Shown: piece after piece, positions 25,070 to 33,359 of the stretch
Layout: every line of letters starts with the position of its first letter
Numbering within the stretch: the first letter of the stretch is position 1
Assembly: GCA_016873295.1 (NCBI GenBank)
Contig: VGXM01000004.1
Span: 54,577-118,576, forward strand
Length of the DNA: 64,000 nucleotides
Source of the DNA: Phycisphaerae bacterium
GTDB taxonomy: Bacteria > Planctomycetota > Phycisphaerae > Phycisphaerales > UBA1924
Reading direction: 5' to 3'
Notes under the pieces: generated by a model
Seen by the model: only the letters and a program-made list of their open reading frames with translations
The model's database searches: none
Told to the model about the DNA's origin: nothing
Program-made: the position numbers and the translations under genes

Positions 25070-27553
25070 TCACGGGCAACCGGCGTTGAAGGCGTTCAGA
25101 TACGCCAGCAGGTCGTTGAAATCGGTCTCGCCGTCGCCGTCGAGGTCGGACCACGGACGCCGCTCCACGAGGTCCGCGACGAATGCCGCAAAGTCCATCG
25201 GCGTGACCGCCCCGTCGCAATCCCAATCCGGAACGCAGACCACCAGGTCCGCCTCGCTCGACCGCACGGTGCCGCAGGGCGTGACGACTTCGAGTGCGTA
25301 CCGCCCCCGATCCGGCGCGTGCACTGGATCGAAGATCAGCGACGACGACCGGCCGTCGGGCGCCAGGACGGCCCGGACCCGCGCCGACAGCGCCACCGGC
25401 TGCCCGTCGCGCACCCACCTCAACTCGAACGGCGCGACTCCCTCAAACCCCGCCGACAGCTCCGCGCCGCTCCCCACGCACGCCACTGCGGAGCCCGGCT
25501 GCACGGTGATCCGAGGCGCCGGCAGACTCGAAGCCCACAGGCGCAGCGCATTCACGTAGTAGCCGACAACTCCAACCGCCGCCAGGTGCCCATTCCAGCT
25601 CGTCATCGGCCCTATCTGCCCAAACCCGTATGGGATGGAGGACTGCCACGCCGTCCCATCCCACACCGCGAGCGCTCCGTCCCTGAGCAGCATTCCCTCA
25701 TGGACGTGCACCATCCTCCCCGCCGTCATCGAAGGCGGTCCCAGCGGGGCCCAGTCAGAGCCTGTCCACTCCAAGATCCACCACTCGGGGCTGTGCTTCG
25801 GATAGAAGACCTCTCGAGACGCGACAACCCGCCCATTGAAGCGGGTCAGTGAGGTGACGCCGGGCCAGACGGCACCCATCGTGTGCCACGCCGATCCGTC
25901 CCACCGGGCGGCGCCCGCGGGGAGCGCGCCGACTCGATAGCGGTTGAAGTCGCCGGCGACGACGAGGTCGCCACCCATGGGCAGCAGGTCCCAGATGCCG
26001 TACGAGTCCTGCGATAGGTCGGACCCCAGCTGCACCCACTGGCTTCCGGTCCATCGGGCCAGGCGCCACACCCGATTGGCGCCGGAGGCTCCGAAGTAGC
26101 CGCCGGCGACCGGATTGCCGCCGTACAGCGCCAAGGTGCGCACGGATCCATCCAGGCCCTCGCCCATCGGCACCCAGACCGAGCCATCGAATCGCGCGAT
26201 GTTGCTCGCGAGCACCCCATCGACGACTGAGAAGGAGCCGCCCATGACCAGCGATCCGTCGCGCTCGACAAACGACGTCGCATAGCCGATGCCGTCCGGG
26301 CGATCACCGATCGCCCCCAGCCGGCGCCATCGATACCCGTCCCACGACTCGACCTTCTGCCGGCTCACGCCGCCGCTCGGCGCAAGCTCCACATTGGACG
26401 CGACCACCAGCTCGCCGCGCCAGTGCCCCAATGCCGCCGCATTCCGCTCCGTTCCCCCTCCCAGGGGCGTCCATGACCGGCCGTCGAAGAAGCCGATCGA
26501 GCCGAGTTCAACTCCGCCCGCCGACCGGAACCTCCCCCCGATCAGCAGGCCGTCGCCGTATTCCCTCAGCGTGCTGATGATCCCGGAATCGATCCGTGTG
26601 TACTCGCCCCACGCGGATTCCTCCCAGCGCCACAGCACCGGACCCGCGATAGCGAAGAGCGAGCCCGCGGCGGACGCGATCGCGGTCACATTCGCCGGAA
26701 GCACGCCCGGCACCGGCTCCCAGGTTGTGCCCGTCCATCGCTGAATACTCCGTGCCGTGCCGTCCTGGATCAGCGCTACCAGTCGTTCGTTGTGCTTGGC
26801 GAGGCTCAAGTACCGGCTGCCGACGCGGTCGCCGAAGCGCCGCCAGCGCGATCCGTCCCACGCCGCGATCGAGTCGACAGCCATGCCCCCCGCCACGTAG
26901 ATCCACCCACCGACCACAAGCTCGCCATCGATCTCCTCCGCACCACCGATAACGCCGCCGACGCCGCCGTCCATGGGGAACCACTGCTCGCCATCCCACA
27001 ACGCGATGTTCTGGGTTGTCAGGCTTCCGATCCCCTGAAAGGACCCAAGAACCGCCAGCCTCCCGCGGTATTCGAGGAAACGCGTGACGCGCCCCGTCGG
27101 CGAGCCGCCGACCGGCAGACGCCACGAGGCCCCATCCCACACTCGCATCGACACGCCTGGCCATTCGCCTCCCACCACCGCTTGGCCTCGGAAGACCGCC
27201 GCGCTCGCCACCCTGATCTCAGGGCCCTCGCCAAGCGCCTCCCAGCGGCTCCCATTCCATACCGCCGCATTCTGAACCCACTGGTTTCCCGCCTGCGCGA
27301 ATATGCCGGCGATCAGCACGCGCGGCGGCTCGCCAGGCGAACCGGCCTCCCAAGGCACGATCGACATCACCGACCACCCTACGAGAGGCCACTGAGTAAC
27401 CCCCACCCCCGGGCGCTCGAAGGGCGGCAGCCATCCCGGGCCGCACTGCGCTCGCGCCAGCGTCGAAGCAACTACAAGCATCACTGCCGCAACGCGGATC
27501 AGCCGTCCAAGACCAAGCGCTCGACGCACTCCGATCAAGATGCACCCCGCCAC
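25070..27553 (-). CDS. Secreted beta-propeller-like repeat protein with Ig-like and dockerin-type domains
   Basis: An 827-residue exported protein. The signal peptide ends near STLARAQC. Then come about 13 repeats of roughly 45-50 residues, each with a signature such as AAWDGSRWRRFG, ARFDGSVWVPMG or ARWTGSQWVQLG and a following G-x-LVVGG strand, suggesting one or two beta-propellers. Near residue 680 an Ig-like domain (ITVQPGSAVACVGSGAEL) begins, and the last 50 residues form a dockerin-like pair of EF-hands (DWDCDGAVTPMDFAAFV and DLDGDGETDFNDLLAYLN) ending NAGCP. The start is uncertain: GTG 27553, or a TTG/GTG 5-8 codons later. Third-position GC bias is somewhat weaker than in neighbours, which may mean recent acquisition or low expression. 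Confidence 0.88.
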   Translation of the reverse strand: MAGCILIGVRRALGLGRLIRVAAVMLVVASTLARAQCGPGWLPPFERPGVGVTQWPLVGWSVMSIVPWEAGSPGEPPRVLIAGIFAQAGNQWVQNAAVWNGSRWEALGEGPEIRVASAAVFRGQAVVGGEWPGVSMRVWDGASWRLPVGGSPTGRVTRFLEYRGRLAVLGSFQGIGSLTTQNIALWDGEQWFPMDGGVGGVIGGAEEIDGELVVGGWIYVAGGMAVDSIAAWDGSRWRRFGDRVGSRYLSLAKHNERLVALIQDGTARSIQRWTGTTWEPVPGVLPANVTAIASAAGSLFAIAGPVLWRWEESAWGEYTRIDSGIISTLREYGDGLLIGGRFRSAGGVELGSIGFFDGRSWTPLGGGTERNAAALGHWRGELVVASNVELAPSGGVSRQKVESWDGYRWRRLGAIGDRPDGIGYATSFVERDGSLVMGGSFSVVDGVLASNIARFDGSVWVPMGEGLDGSVRTLALYGGNPVAGGYFGASGANRVWRLARWTGSQWVQLGSDLSQDSYGIWDLLPMGGDLVVAGDFNRYRVGALPAGAARWDGSAWHTMGAVWPGVTSLTRFNGRVVASREVFYPKHSPEWWILEWTGSDWAPLGPPSMTAGRMVHVHEGMLLRDGALAVWDGTAWQSSIPYGFGQIGPMTSWNGHLAAVGVVGYYVNALRLWASSLPAPRITVQPGSAVACVGSGAELSAGFEGVAPFELRWVRDGQPVALSARVRAVLAPDGRSSSLIFDPVHAPDRGRYALEVVTPCGTVRSSEADLVVCVPDWDCDGAVTPMDFAAFVADLVERRPWSDLDGDGETDFNDLLAYLNAFNAGCP

Positions 27554-27676
27554 CTCGCGCCATTCGGCCGCCCCTTCATTCTAACCGAAAGCGCTCGAAG
27601 GCCGACATAAGAGCGCGCACCGGCCTCCCGGGGGCGTCTGAGTGCACACCGATCGGGTGTCTCTACCTGGTCGCGC

Positions 27677-28777
27677 CTAGGCCTGACCCAGATACGCCGC
27701 CAGCACGTCCCGTGCGGACTTGAGGTCCTTCTTGTCCACCATCTCGGTGACGGTGTGGATGTAGCGCACGCCGGTGGTGATGCCGATGGCGCGGGCTCCC
27801 GCCGCCGCCTGCTGGGCCGCGGCCCCGTCCTGCCCCCCCGCCGCCAGGATCGTCCGCTGGTAGGGGATCTTGCCCTTCTTGGACAGCCCCTCGAACTCCG
27901 ACACGAGCCGGTAGTCGGCGATGAAGCTCGTGTCCTTGATGTGCAGCCCGTAGCCCTGGCCCTGCTTGGTCACGCTCTCCTCGTCGGGCACGCCGGGCGT
28001 GTCGCACGAGAGCGTCACGTCGATGCCCAGGCCGACGTCGGGCAGCACGGCGTGGCTGGCGGTCCGGGCCCCGCGCAGCCCGACCTCCTCCTGCACGGTG
28101 AACGCCACGACCACCTCGCAGGCGTGCCCCGTGCCCTGGCGGTCCAGCTCGCGGACGCCCTCGATCCCGAGCCAGCAGGCGATGCGGTTGTCCAGGGCCT
28201 TGGAGACGAACTTGTCGCCGACCTCGATCGCCGGCTCGTCCATCACCACGTAGTCGCCCACCTTGACCTTCTTCTTGACCTTGTCGGCGGCGAGGCCCAC
28301 GTCGACGAAGAACTCCTTGACCTCGGGCACCTTCTTGCGGTCCTCGGGGGTGGAGATGTGGACGGGGCGCCCGCCGGGGTTCATCACGCCCTTGAGGTCG
28401 CCGTCGTCGGTGCAGACGAGCACGCGGCGGGAGAAGAGGTTGCGCGTGTCGAACCCGCCGGCGGGGTTCATCCACAGGAAGCCCTTGGCGTCGACGCTGG
28501 TGACGTAGAAGCCGATCTCGTCCATGTGGCACAGGAGCATGACGCGCAGGGGGCGGTCCTTGCCGGGGGTGCCGTTGCCGTCCTTGGAGGGCTTCAGGAC
28601 CTTCTTGTGCCTCTTGCCGGTGCGCGGGGCGCGGGTGCAGATGAGCGAGCCCATCGCGTCGGTGCGCACGCCGTCGAAGAGGCCCTTGACCTCCTTCTCG
28701 ATGAGCTCGCGGACGCGCTCTTCGCGCCCAGGGACGCCGGGGGTCTCGCACAGCCGCTTGAGGAGGTCGAGGTTCAC
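27677..28777 (-). CDS. M42-family aminopeptidase (glutamyl aminopeptidase / endoglucanase M-like)
   Basis: A 366-residue cocatalytic zinc aminopeptidase of the M42 (TET) family, forming dodecameric cytosolic shells that trim short peptides. Metal and catalytic residues are visible: MLLCHMDEIGF (His, Asp near residues 83-85), ALDNRIA (bridging Asp near 193), FTVQEEVGLRGA (catalytic Glu-Glu near 228-229), GIDVTLSCDTPG (Asp near 252) and RYIHTVTEMVD (His near 338). An insertion of about 25 residues rich in Lys after residue 50 is unusual. Start is GTG 28777 with GGAG six bases before it, in a transcript that probably begins at a TAGCAT box. Confidence 0.92.
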   Translation of the reverse strand: MNLDLLKRLCETPGVPGREERVRELIEKEVKGLFDGVRTDAMGSLICTRAPRTGKRHKKVLKPSKDGNGTPGKDRPLRVMLLCHMDEIGFYVTSVDAKGFLWMNPAGGFDTRNLFSRRVLVCTDDGDLKGVMNPGGRPVHISTPEDRKKVPEVKEFFVDVGLAADKVKKKVKVGDYVVMDEPAIEVGDKFVSKALDNRIACWLGIEGVRELDRQGTGHACEVVVAFTVQEEVGLRGARTASHAVLPDVGLGIDVTLSCDTPGVPDEESVTKQGQGYGLHIKDTSFIADYRLVSEFEGLSKKGKIPYQRTILAAGGQDGAAAQQAAAGARAIGITTGVRYIHTVTEMVDKKDLKSARDVLAAYLGQA

Positions 28778-28802
28778 GGGAGGCTCCTTTGGGTTGGAAC
28801 GG

Positions 28803-28808
28803 ATGCTA
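28803..28808 (-). promoter_or_regulatory. Candidate -10 box of the M42 peptidase gene
   Basis: TAGCAT on the minus strand (28808-28803); a transcript starting about 7 nt later would have a short leader of about 20 nt that contains the GGAG site. Confidence 0.4.
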
Positions 28809-28840
28809 AGCGAGCGAACGGCGGACCGCTACCCCGAACC

Positions 28841-28846
28841 TACGCT
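28841..28846 (+). promoter_or_regulatory. Leaderless-type -10 box of ygfZ
   Basis: TACGCT followed by 5 nt (GGACC) and the ATG at 28852, with no Shine-Dalgarno sequence. Confidence 0.5.
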
Positions 28847-28851
28847 GGACC

Positions 28852-30111
28852 ATGGCCCACCCCTCGCCCCTGCTCGATCGCCTGCGCCGCGAGGGCGCCG
28901 TGCTCACGCCCTACGGGCCCGAGGGCGCGGGGGTCGACGTGGTCGCGGCGGTCGAGGCGCTCGACCTGGAGTACGCCGCCGTCCGCAAGTTCGCGGGTCT
29001 GCTCGACCAGCCGCACCGCGGCGTGATCGAGGTCGCGGGGGGCGACCGGGCCGAGTTCCTCAACCGCATGCTCACGCAGGAGCTCAAGGGCCTCGCGCCT
29101 TTCCACGTGCGCCCGTCCTTCTGGCTCAACCGCAAGGGGCGGATCGACGCCGACCTGCGCCTGATCGAGCTTCCGGGCCGGACGCTCTTCGACCTGGACG
29201 TGCACGCCGTCGCCCGCGCCGTCGAGGGCCTGTCGTCGTACGTCATCACCGAGGACGTGTCGTTCCGCGACGACACGCCCTCGACGCACCGCCTGGCGCT
29301 CCACGGCCCGCGGTCGCTCGAACTGCTCCTGGCGACCACCGCCCACGCCGAGGGGGACGCCCTGGAGACCCTCGCCCCGCGCCGCGCCTGCGTGCGCCGG
29401 TGCGACGCGATCGACGCGACTTTCACGCTCTTCCGCGATGACACGACCGGCGCGCCGGGGTTCGAGCTGATCGTGCCGACGGAGCACGCCGCCCCGCTCT
29501 ACGACCTGATGCTCGGGGCCGGGCGCGATCCGGAGGGCGGCGCCGGCGAGACGCGGCGCACCTCGGACGCGCTGGGCGGGCGCGTGCGCCTGCGCCCCAT
29601 CGGGTGGCACGCCTTCAACGTCGCCCGCATCGAGGCGGGCACGCCGCTCTACAACGTCGACTTCGGGCCCGACTCGCTCCCGGCCCAGACCGGCGTGCTG
29701 CACGACCGCGTGTCGTTCACCAAGGGGTGCTACCTCGGGCAGGAAGTCGTGGCCCGCATGCACAGCCGCGGGCACAGCAGGTCGCTGCTGCGGGCCCTCG
29801 GCGTCGAGCGCGTGGTGATGCCCGGCGGGCCCGCGCCGGACCCGACGCAGGACTCGCGCCCGGAGCGGGTGTTCCAGCCCGTGTCCGGGTCGCCCGTGTA
29901 CGGCGCGGGGGCGACGCCGGAGCACCTCGGCGACCCCGTGGGCGCGGTCACCAGTTCGTGCGTCTCGCCGCTGCTCGGGTCGACGCCGATCTGCTTCGCG
30001 CAACTCAAGCCCGACGCCGCGGAGCCCGGTCGCGAGGTCCGGGTGGTGGCCGACGATCGGCTGCTGCGGGCCACCGTGCGCTCGGACCTTGCCTCGCCCG
30101 TCGCTCGCTAG
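28852..30111 (+). CDS. ygfZ: Folate-binding protein YgfZ / CAF17-like (iron-sulfur cluster assembly)
   Basis: A 419-residue GcvT-like protein. The YgfZ signature KGCYLGQEVVARMHSRG, with its essential Cys, is near residues 293-309; the N-terminal tetrahydrofolate-binding region includes DRAEFLNRMLTQELKGL and LNRKGRIDADLRL. YgfZ/Iba57 proteins help assemble or repair certain [4Fe-4S] enzymes using folate. The protein is longer than E. coli YgfZ (326), with a Pro/Asp-rich insert near residues 325-360. Its stop codon TAG overlaps the stop codon of convergent ribD in the shared palindrome CTAG. Confidence 0.9.
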   Translation: MAHPSPLLDRLRREGAVLTPYGPEGAGVDVVAAVEALDLEYAAVRKFAGLLDQPHRGVIEVAGGDRAEFLNRMLTQELKGLAPFHVRPSFWLNRKGRIDADLRLIELPGRTLFDLDVHAVARAVEGLSSYVITEDVSFRDDTPSTHRLALHGPRSLELLLATTAHAEGDALETLAPRRACVRRCDAIDATFTLFRDDTTGAPGFELIVPTEHAAPLYDLMLGAGRDPEGGAGETRRTSDALGGRVRLRPIGWHAFNVARIEAGTPLYNVDFGPDSLPAQTGVLHDRVSFTKGCYLGQEVVARMHSRGHSRSLLRALGVERVVMPGGPAPDPTQDSRPERVFQPVSGSPVYGAGATPEHLGDPVGAVTSSCVSPLLGSTPICFAQLKPDAAEPGREVRVVADDRLLRATVRSDLASPVAR

Positions 30112-31250
30112 GCGCCGCGCGGCGACCGCCGCCGGTACGTCAGCTCCACGTCGCCGCCCACCGCCTTGACGCGCCAGAGTCGCAGGGCCCGCCCGGCGGT
30201 GAGGCTCCGCGCGACGCGTCCCTCGGCGACGCCGCGGGCCAGCTCGTCGCCCAGCACCAGCGGCGCCACGTAGACCACGGCCTCGTCGATGAGGTCCTGC
30301 TCGAACAGGGCGCCCATGAGCCCGGGGCCGCACTCCAGCAGCACCGTCGCCACGCCGCGCTCCCGGTGCAGGCCCGTCAGAAGTTCGCGCAGGTCGAGCC
30401 ACCCGCGCGCCGACGCGGGCGTCCCCAGCAGCGTCACCCCGGCGGCCTCCAGGCGCTCCCGCTTGAGACGGGCGATCTCCGCGCCGAGCAGCTCGGCGGC
30501 GCAGGCGACGATCGTCGGCGCCTGTCCCGCGGTCGAGACAAGGGCGCAGGTCTCCGGGATCTCCAGGTCCGGGTCGACGACAACGCGCAGGGGCCGCCGC
30601 CGCACGCGCCGCACGCCCCGGGGCGTCAGCATGGGATCGTCCGCGACCACCGTCCCCAGCCCGGTGACGATCGCGTCCACGCGAGCCCGCAGGCGGTGCA
30701 CGCGCCGTCGGCTCGCCTCGCCCGAGATCCACTTGCTCTCGCCCATCCGCGTCGCCACGCGACCGTCGAGCGTCTGGGCCCATTTGGCGATCACCCACGG
30801 ACGCCCCGTCCGCATGCGGTGGATCCACGGTTCGGCCAACCCGCTCGCCAGCGGGCTGGCGTCGCTCCGCGCCACCTCCACCCCCGCCGCTCGCAACCGA
30901 CCCTCGCCCCCGCCCTTGCTCGGCGACGGGTCGGGCGCGGCGAACACGACGCGGGCGACCCGCGCCTCGATCAGGGCCTCGGCGCAGGGCGGCTGCTTGC
31001 CGTGCCCGTTGCAGGGTTCGAGGGTGACAAACGCGGTCGAGCCGCGCGGGTCGCGCCCCTGGCGCCGGCACGAGAGGATCGCCTCGCGTTCGGCGTGCAG
31101 GCCGCCGAAGCGCCGGTGGTGCCCCAGGCCGATCACCCGCCCGTCTGGGGCAACGAGCACGCACCCGACGAGGGGGTTGGGCTCGGCGTCCCCCGCCGCC
31201 CGCAGCGCCAGGCGGGCCGCCAGGTCAAGATGGGCCTTGTCGTCGGGCAT
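30108..31250 (-). CDS. ribD: Bifunctional riboflavin biosynthesis protein RibD (deaminase/reductase)
   Basis: A 380-residue enzyme catalysing two steps of riboflavin synthesis: deamination of diaminohydroxyphosphoribosylaminopyrimidine, then NADPH-dependent reduction. The N-terminal cytidine-deaminase-like domain has PNPLVGCVLV, the zinc His-Ala-Glu in GGLHAEREAIL (near residues 49-59) and TLEPCNGHGKQPPCAEAL (zinc Cys pair). The RibD_C reductase domain starts near residue 150 (RPWVIAKWAQTLDGRVA). The deaminase motif normally reads CSHHG/T; here NGHGKQ replaces SHHGRT, a mild divergence. No other rib genes are in the window. Confidence 0.94.
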   Translation of the reverse strand: MPDDKAHLDLAARLALRAAGDAEPNPLVGCVLVAPDGRVIGLGHHRRFGGLHAEREAILSCRRQGRDPRGSTAFVTLEPCNGHGKQPPCAEALIEARVARVVFAAPDPSPSKGGGEGRLRAAGVEVARSDASPLASGLAEPWIHRMRTGRPWVIAKWAQTLDGRVATRMGESKWISGEASRRRVHRLRARVDAIVTGLGTVVADDPMLTPRGVRRVRRRPLRVVVDPDLEIPETCALVSTAGQAPTIVACAAELLGAEIARLKRERLEAAGVTLLGTPASARGWLDLRELLTGLHRERGVATVLLECGPGLMGALFEQDLIDEAVVYVAPLVLGDELARGVAEGRVARSLTAGRALRLWRVKAVGGDVELTYRRRSPRGA

Positions 31251-31280
31251 TCGCGCCGGATTGTTGGGCCGCCGACCGGG

Positions 31281-32255
31281 CTACGCCCGGCGGATCAGGC
31301 GCACGCGGTCGTCCCTGGAGAGGAGGTCGCCGGCGTCGCGGAGCCAGCGGCGGGCGTCGGTGACGTACCCCGCCGTCGGCTTCAGCTCCGGGTTCCGCCC
31401 CGACCAGTGCCGGTTGAAGCGGATCATCGCCAGTTCGCGCACGAGCTTGGCGATCATCGACGCCAGGGCCACGGGCATCTGCGCCTTCTCCCCCTCGGTC
31501 TTGAACGTCACGCCCACGACCCCGCCCGACGGGAGGCGCAGGCGGTAGATACTGCGCTCGGGCGACTCCCCGACGACCTCGGCGGCGGCGCCGGGAACGA
31601 GGCGTTCGAGCGCGCGCCCGTACTCGACGCGCCCGCCCAACCGGTCGCACATGACCCAGGCGTGCTCGCCCCCCCACCGCTCGCAGACCAGGCGCAGATG
31701 CTGCCCCACCGCCGCGAAGGTCGCCAGGGCCTTGCTCCCTTCGTCGCGCACGATCCGGTTGAACTCCGTCTCGGCGATGGCCCGGCAGGCGAGCAGTTCG
31801 GGGCGCACCCCCGCCCGCTCGCACGCCGCCGTCACCGGGTTGGCGGCGATGGCGATCTGCCCGGGGGTGTGGGCCAGGGGGAGGGGCAGGGCGGGCCCGG
31901 CGTAGCAGTCGTGCTCGTCGAGCTCGACGCCCAGCCAGTCCAGGAGGGCCGCGTCGTCGTCGTGCCGGACGCCCATGGCCCGCGCGACCGTCAGCACGCC
32001 ACGCTCCAGGTGCGTGAGGGGGTGGCGCGACTTGGTGTCGTTGGGGAGCTTGAGCTCCTTCGAGTCGGCGATGGCGACGCCGCCACGGGCCTCCCGGGGT
32101 GTTCGCCCCACCGCCGGGGCGAGTCGGGCCCAGAGGTCGGGGGCTGGCGACCCGGGCTCCCAGCCGTCGACGCGAAAGACGGAAAGCCCGACGCACAGCG
32201 GGCCCAGCATCGGCCCGTACCCCGCCTCGTCGATCCCCGCGATGACCAGCGCCAT
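31281..32255 (-). CDS. RNase HII-like protein, enlarged
   Basis: A 324-residue protein beginning IAGIDEAGYGPMLGPLCVG, which matches the first catalytic Asp-Glu motif of type 2 RNase H. DSKELK (near residue 67) resembles the DSK motif, MCDRLGGRVEY near 195 supplies a further Asp, and AKLVRELAMIRFNR near 268 resembles the AKVxRD segment of RNase HII. It would cleave RNA in RNA-DNA hybrids. At 324 residues it is much longer than typical RnhB (about 200), with an insert between residues 75 and 185, and key acidic residues are less standard, so it may be a distinct planctomycete paralogue. A leaderless-type box precedes it. Confidence 0.78.
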   Translation of the reverse strand: MALVIAGIDEAGYGPMLGPLCVGLSVFRVDGWEPGSPAPDLWARLAPAVGRTPREARGGVAIADSKELKLPNDTKSRHPLTHLERGVLTVARAMGVRHDDDAALLDWLGVELDEHDCYAGPALPLPLAHTPGQIAIAANPVTAACERAGVRPELLACRAIAETEFNRIVRDEGSKALATFAAVGQHLRLVCERWGGEHAWVMCDRLGGRVEYGRALERLVPGAAAEVVGESPERSIYRLRLPSGGVVGVTFKTEGEKAQMPVALASMIAKLVRELAMIRFNRHWSGRNPELKPTAGYVTDARRWLRDAGDLLSRDDRVRLIRRA

Positions 32256-32263
32256 GCGCGGGG

Positions 32264-32269
32264 AAGGTA
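32264..32269 (-). promoter_or_regulatory. Leaderless-type -10 box of the RNase HII-like gene
   Basis: On the minus strand TACCTT (32269-32264) is followed by 8 nt and the ATG at 32255. Confidence 0.45.
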
Positions 32270-32294
32270 GCCGGCTCGCCGGCGCGGCGAGGCG

Positions 32295-32618
32295 TCAGCA
32301 GTTGACGTTGTAGAGGTTCAGGAACTCCAGGAGGTCGTTGAAATCCACCACGGCGTCGCCATTCAGGTCGGCACACTGGTCCTGGGTGTTGAATGCGTTG
32401 AGAAAGGAGAGGAAGTCGTTGAAGTCGATGACGCCGTCCTCGTTCCAGTCGGCGCGGCTGCACGCGCCGGCACCAGCGCCGGGGCAGGGCGGCGGGCGCG
32501 GGCAGCCCCAGCGTGCAAGGTACGACACGGGAGCCCCGTCGGCGGACGCCTCGCATGCGCTTCGTGTTCCTCGGGCCGCGGCTGTGCCTCCAGCTTCCTT
32601 CACACCCCATGTCGCCAT
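32295..32618 (-). pseudogene. Remnant of a dockerin-type secreted protein
   Basis: The minus strand downstream of the tRNA encodes about 107 residues ending in two EF-hand-like units, DWNEDGVIDFNDFLSFLNAF and DLNGDAVVDFNDLLEFLNLY, then NVNC and a stop, a clear dockerin-like tail. There is no signal peptide, no Shine-Dalgarno and no functional domain before it; ATG 32618 is only the first Met after the tRNA. The open frame that extends upstream reads through the tRNA and is spurious. It is best seen as the 3' end of a gene whose front part has been lost. Confidence 0.6.
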
Positions 32619-32710
32619 GAAGCGGTTGCTGTTCGGCTCGGGGTTCCCGTCATCAGGGCCCCCAGAGGACTTGCACCTCCGAGTCACGCGCCATGTCCGG
32701 CGCACAAAGC

Positions 32711-32740
32711 GAGGCGGGCCCGCCGGAGCGGGCCCGCCTC
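32711..32740 (-). terminator. Terminator of tRNA-Leu
   Basis: A 12-bp perfect stem GAGGCGGGCCCG / CGGGCCCGCCTC (32729-32740 with 32711-32722), 6-nt loop, starts 5 bases after the tRNA 3' end; a weak T-run (GCTTTG) follows on the minus strand. Confidence 0.75.
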
Positions 32741-32744
32741 TGAG

Positions 32745-32828
32745 TGCGGCTGAGAGGATTTGAACCTCCACGGGTGTGACCCCACTAGAACCTGAATCTA
32801 GCGCGTCTGCCAATTCCGCCACAGCCGC
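32745..32828 (-). tRNA. tRNA-Leu (anticodon CAG)
   Basis: An 84-nt class II tRNA on the minus strand. Acceptor arms GCGGCTG (32828-32822) and CAGCCGC (32752-32746) pair perfectly with A as discriminator. The D-loop has AATTGGCAGAC, the anticodon stem-loop AGATTCAGGTTCT carries CAG, a variable arm follows, and the T-arm contains GGTTCAAATCC. The 3' CCA is not encoded. It decodes CUG, the main Leu codon expected in this GC-rich genome. Confidence 0.96.
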
Positions 32829-32889
32829 AGGCCCGGGATGGTAGGCTGACAGCCCTCGAGCGAAGGGGATTCAACGTCGGGAGGGCGCC

Positions 32890-33351
32890 ATGGTCGAGGT
32901 CTACATCTGGGAGGCGGCGAAGGTCGACGGGGGCAAGAACGTGGGTCACGCGAGCATGCAGGTGCAGCGGGCGTACGTGAGCTGGTGGCCCGAGGGGGAC
33001 ATCTGGCAGTCGAGCCCGCACCGGAACCGCTCGTTCGAGGCGGACTGCCGGGCGGAGGGGTCCAGGCCGCACCACACGGTGGCGGTGTCCGGGCTGGACG
33101 AGGTCGCGATCCAGAAGTGGTGGGCGGGGCTGGGGCTGGTGAGCCCGTCGGGTCAATCGCTGTCGGGCCCGCTGCTGCCCTACGCGCTGACGACGCGGAA
33201 CTGCTCGACGGTGGTGGTCGAGGGCCTGCGGGCGGGCGGGGCCGACGCGCGGATCCCGTGGTGGACGCGGATGTACTGGGTCCCGACGATCTGGCGTCCG
33301 TCGACCGTGCTGAACTACGCGATGGACCTGGCCGCCACGTCGAAGAAGTAG
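32890..33351 (+). CDS. Hypothetical protein with a possible permuted NlpC/P60-like fold
   Basis: A 153-residue protein without a signal peptide, with GGGAGGG four bases before ATG 32890. Seen directly: an early GHASMQV segment (His20), YVSWWPEG, a central region, then RNCSTVVVEGLRAGGA (Cys near residue 103) and several Trp. The order His first, Cys later, with G-H-x-S and N-C-(S/A)-x-x-V, is what one finds in circularly permuted papain-like (NlpC/P60, LRAT-like) domains that hydrolyse amide or ester bonds. This is inference from motif pattern alone. It is convergent with recA and stands alone. Confidence 0.7.
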   Translation: MVEVYIWEAAKVDGGKNVGHASMQVQRAYVSWWPEGDIWQSSPHRNRSFEADCRAEGSRPHHTVAVSGLDEVAIQKWWAGLGLVSPSGQSLSGPLLPYALTTRNCSTVVVEGLRAGGADARIPWWTRMYWVPTIWRPSTVLNYAMDLAATSKK

Positions 33352-33359
33352 GACCCGGC

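Noticed and set aside
32295..32822. A 175-residue protein starting MAELADALDSGSSGVTPVEV
   Set aside because: The first 25 residues are a translation of the tRNA-Leu gene; this is a well-known spurious start.
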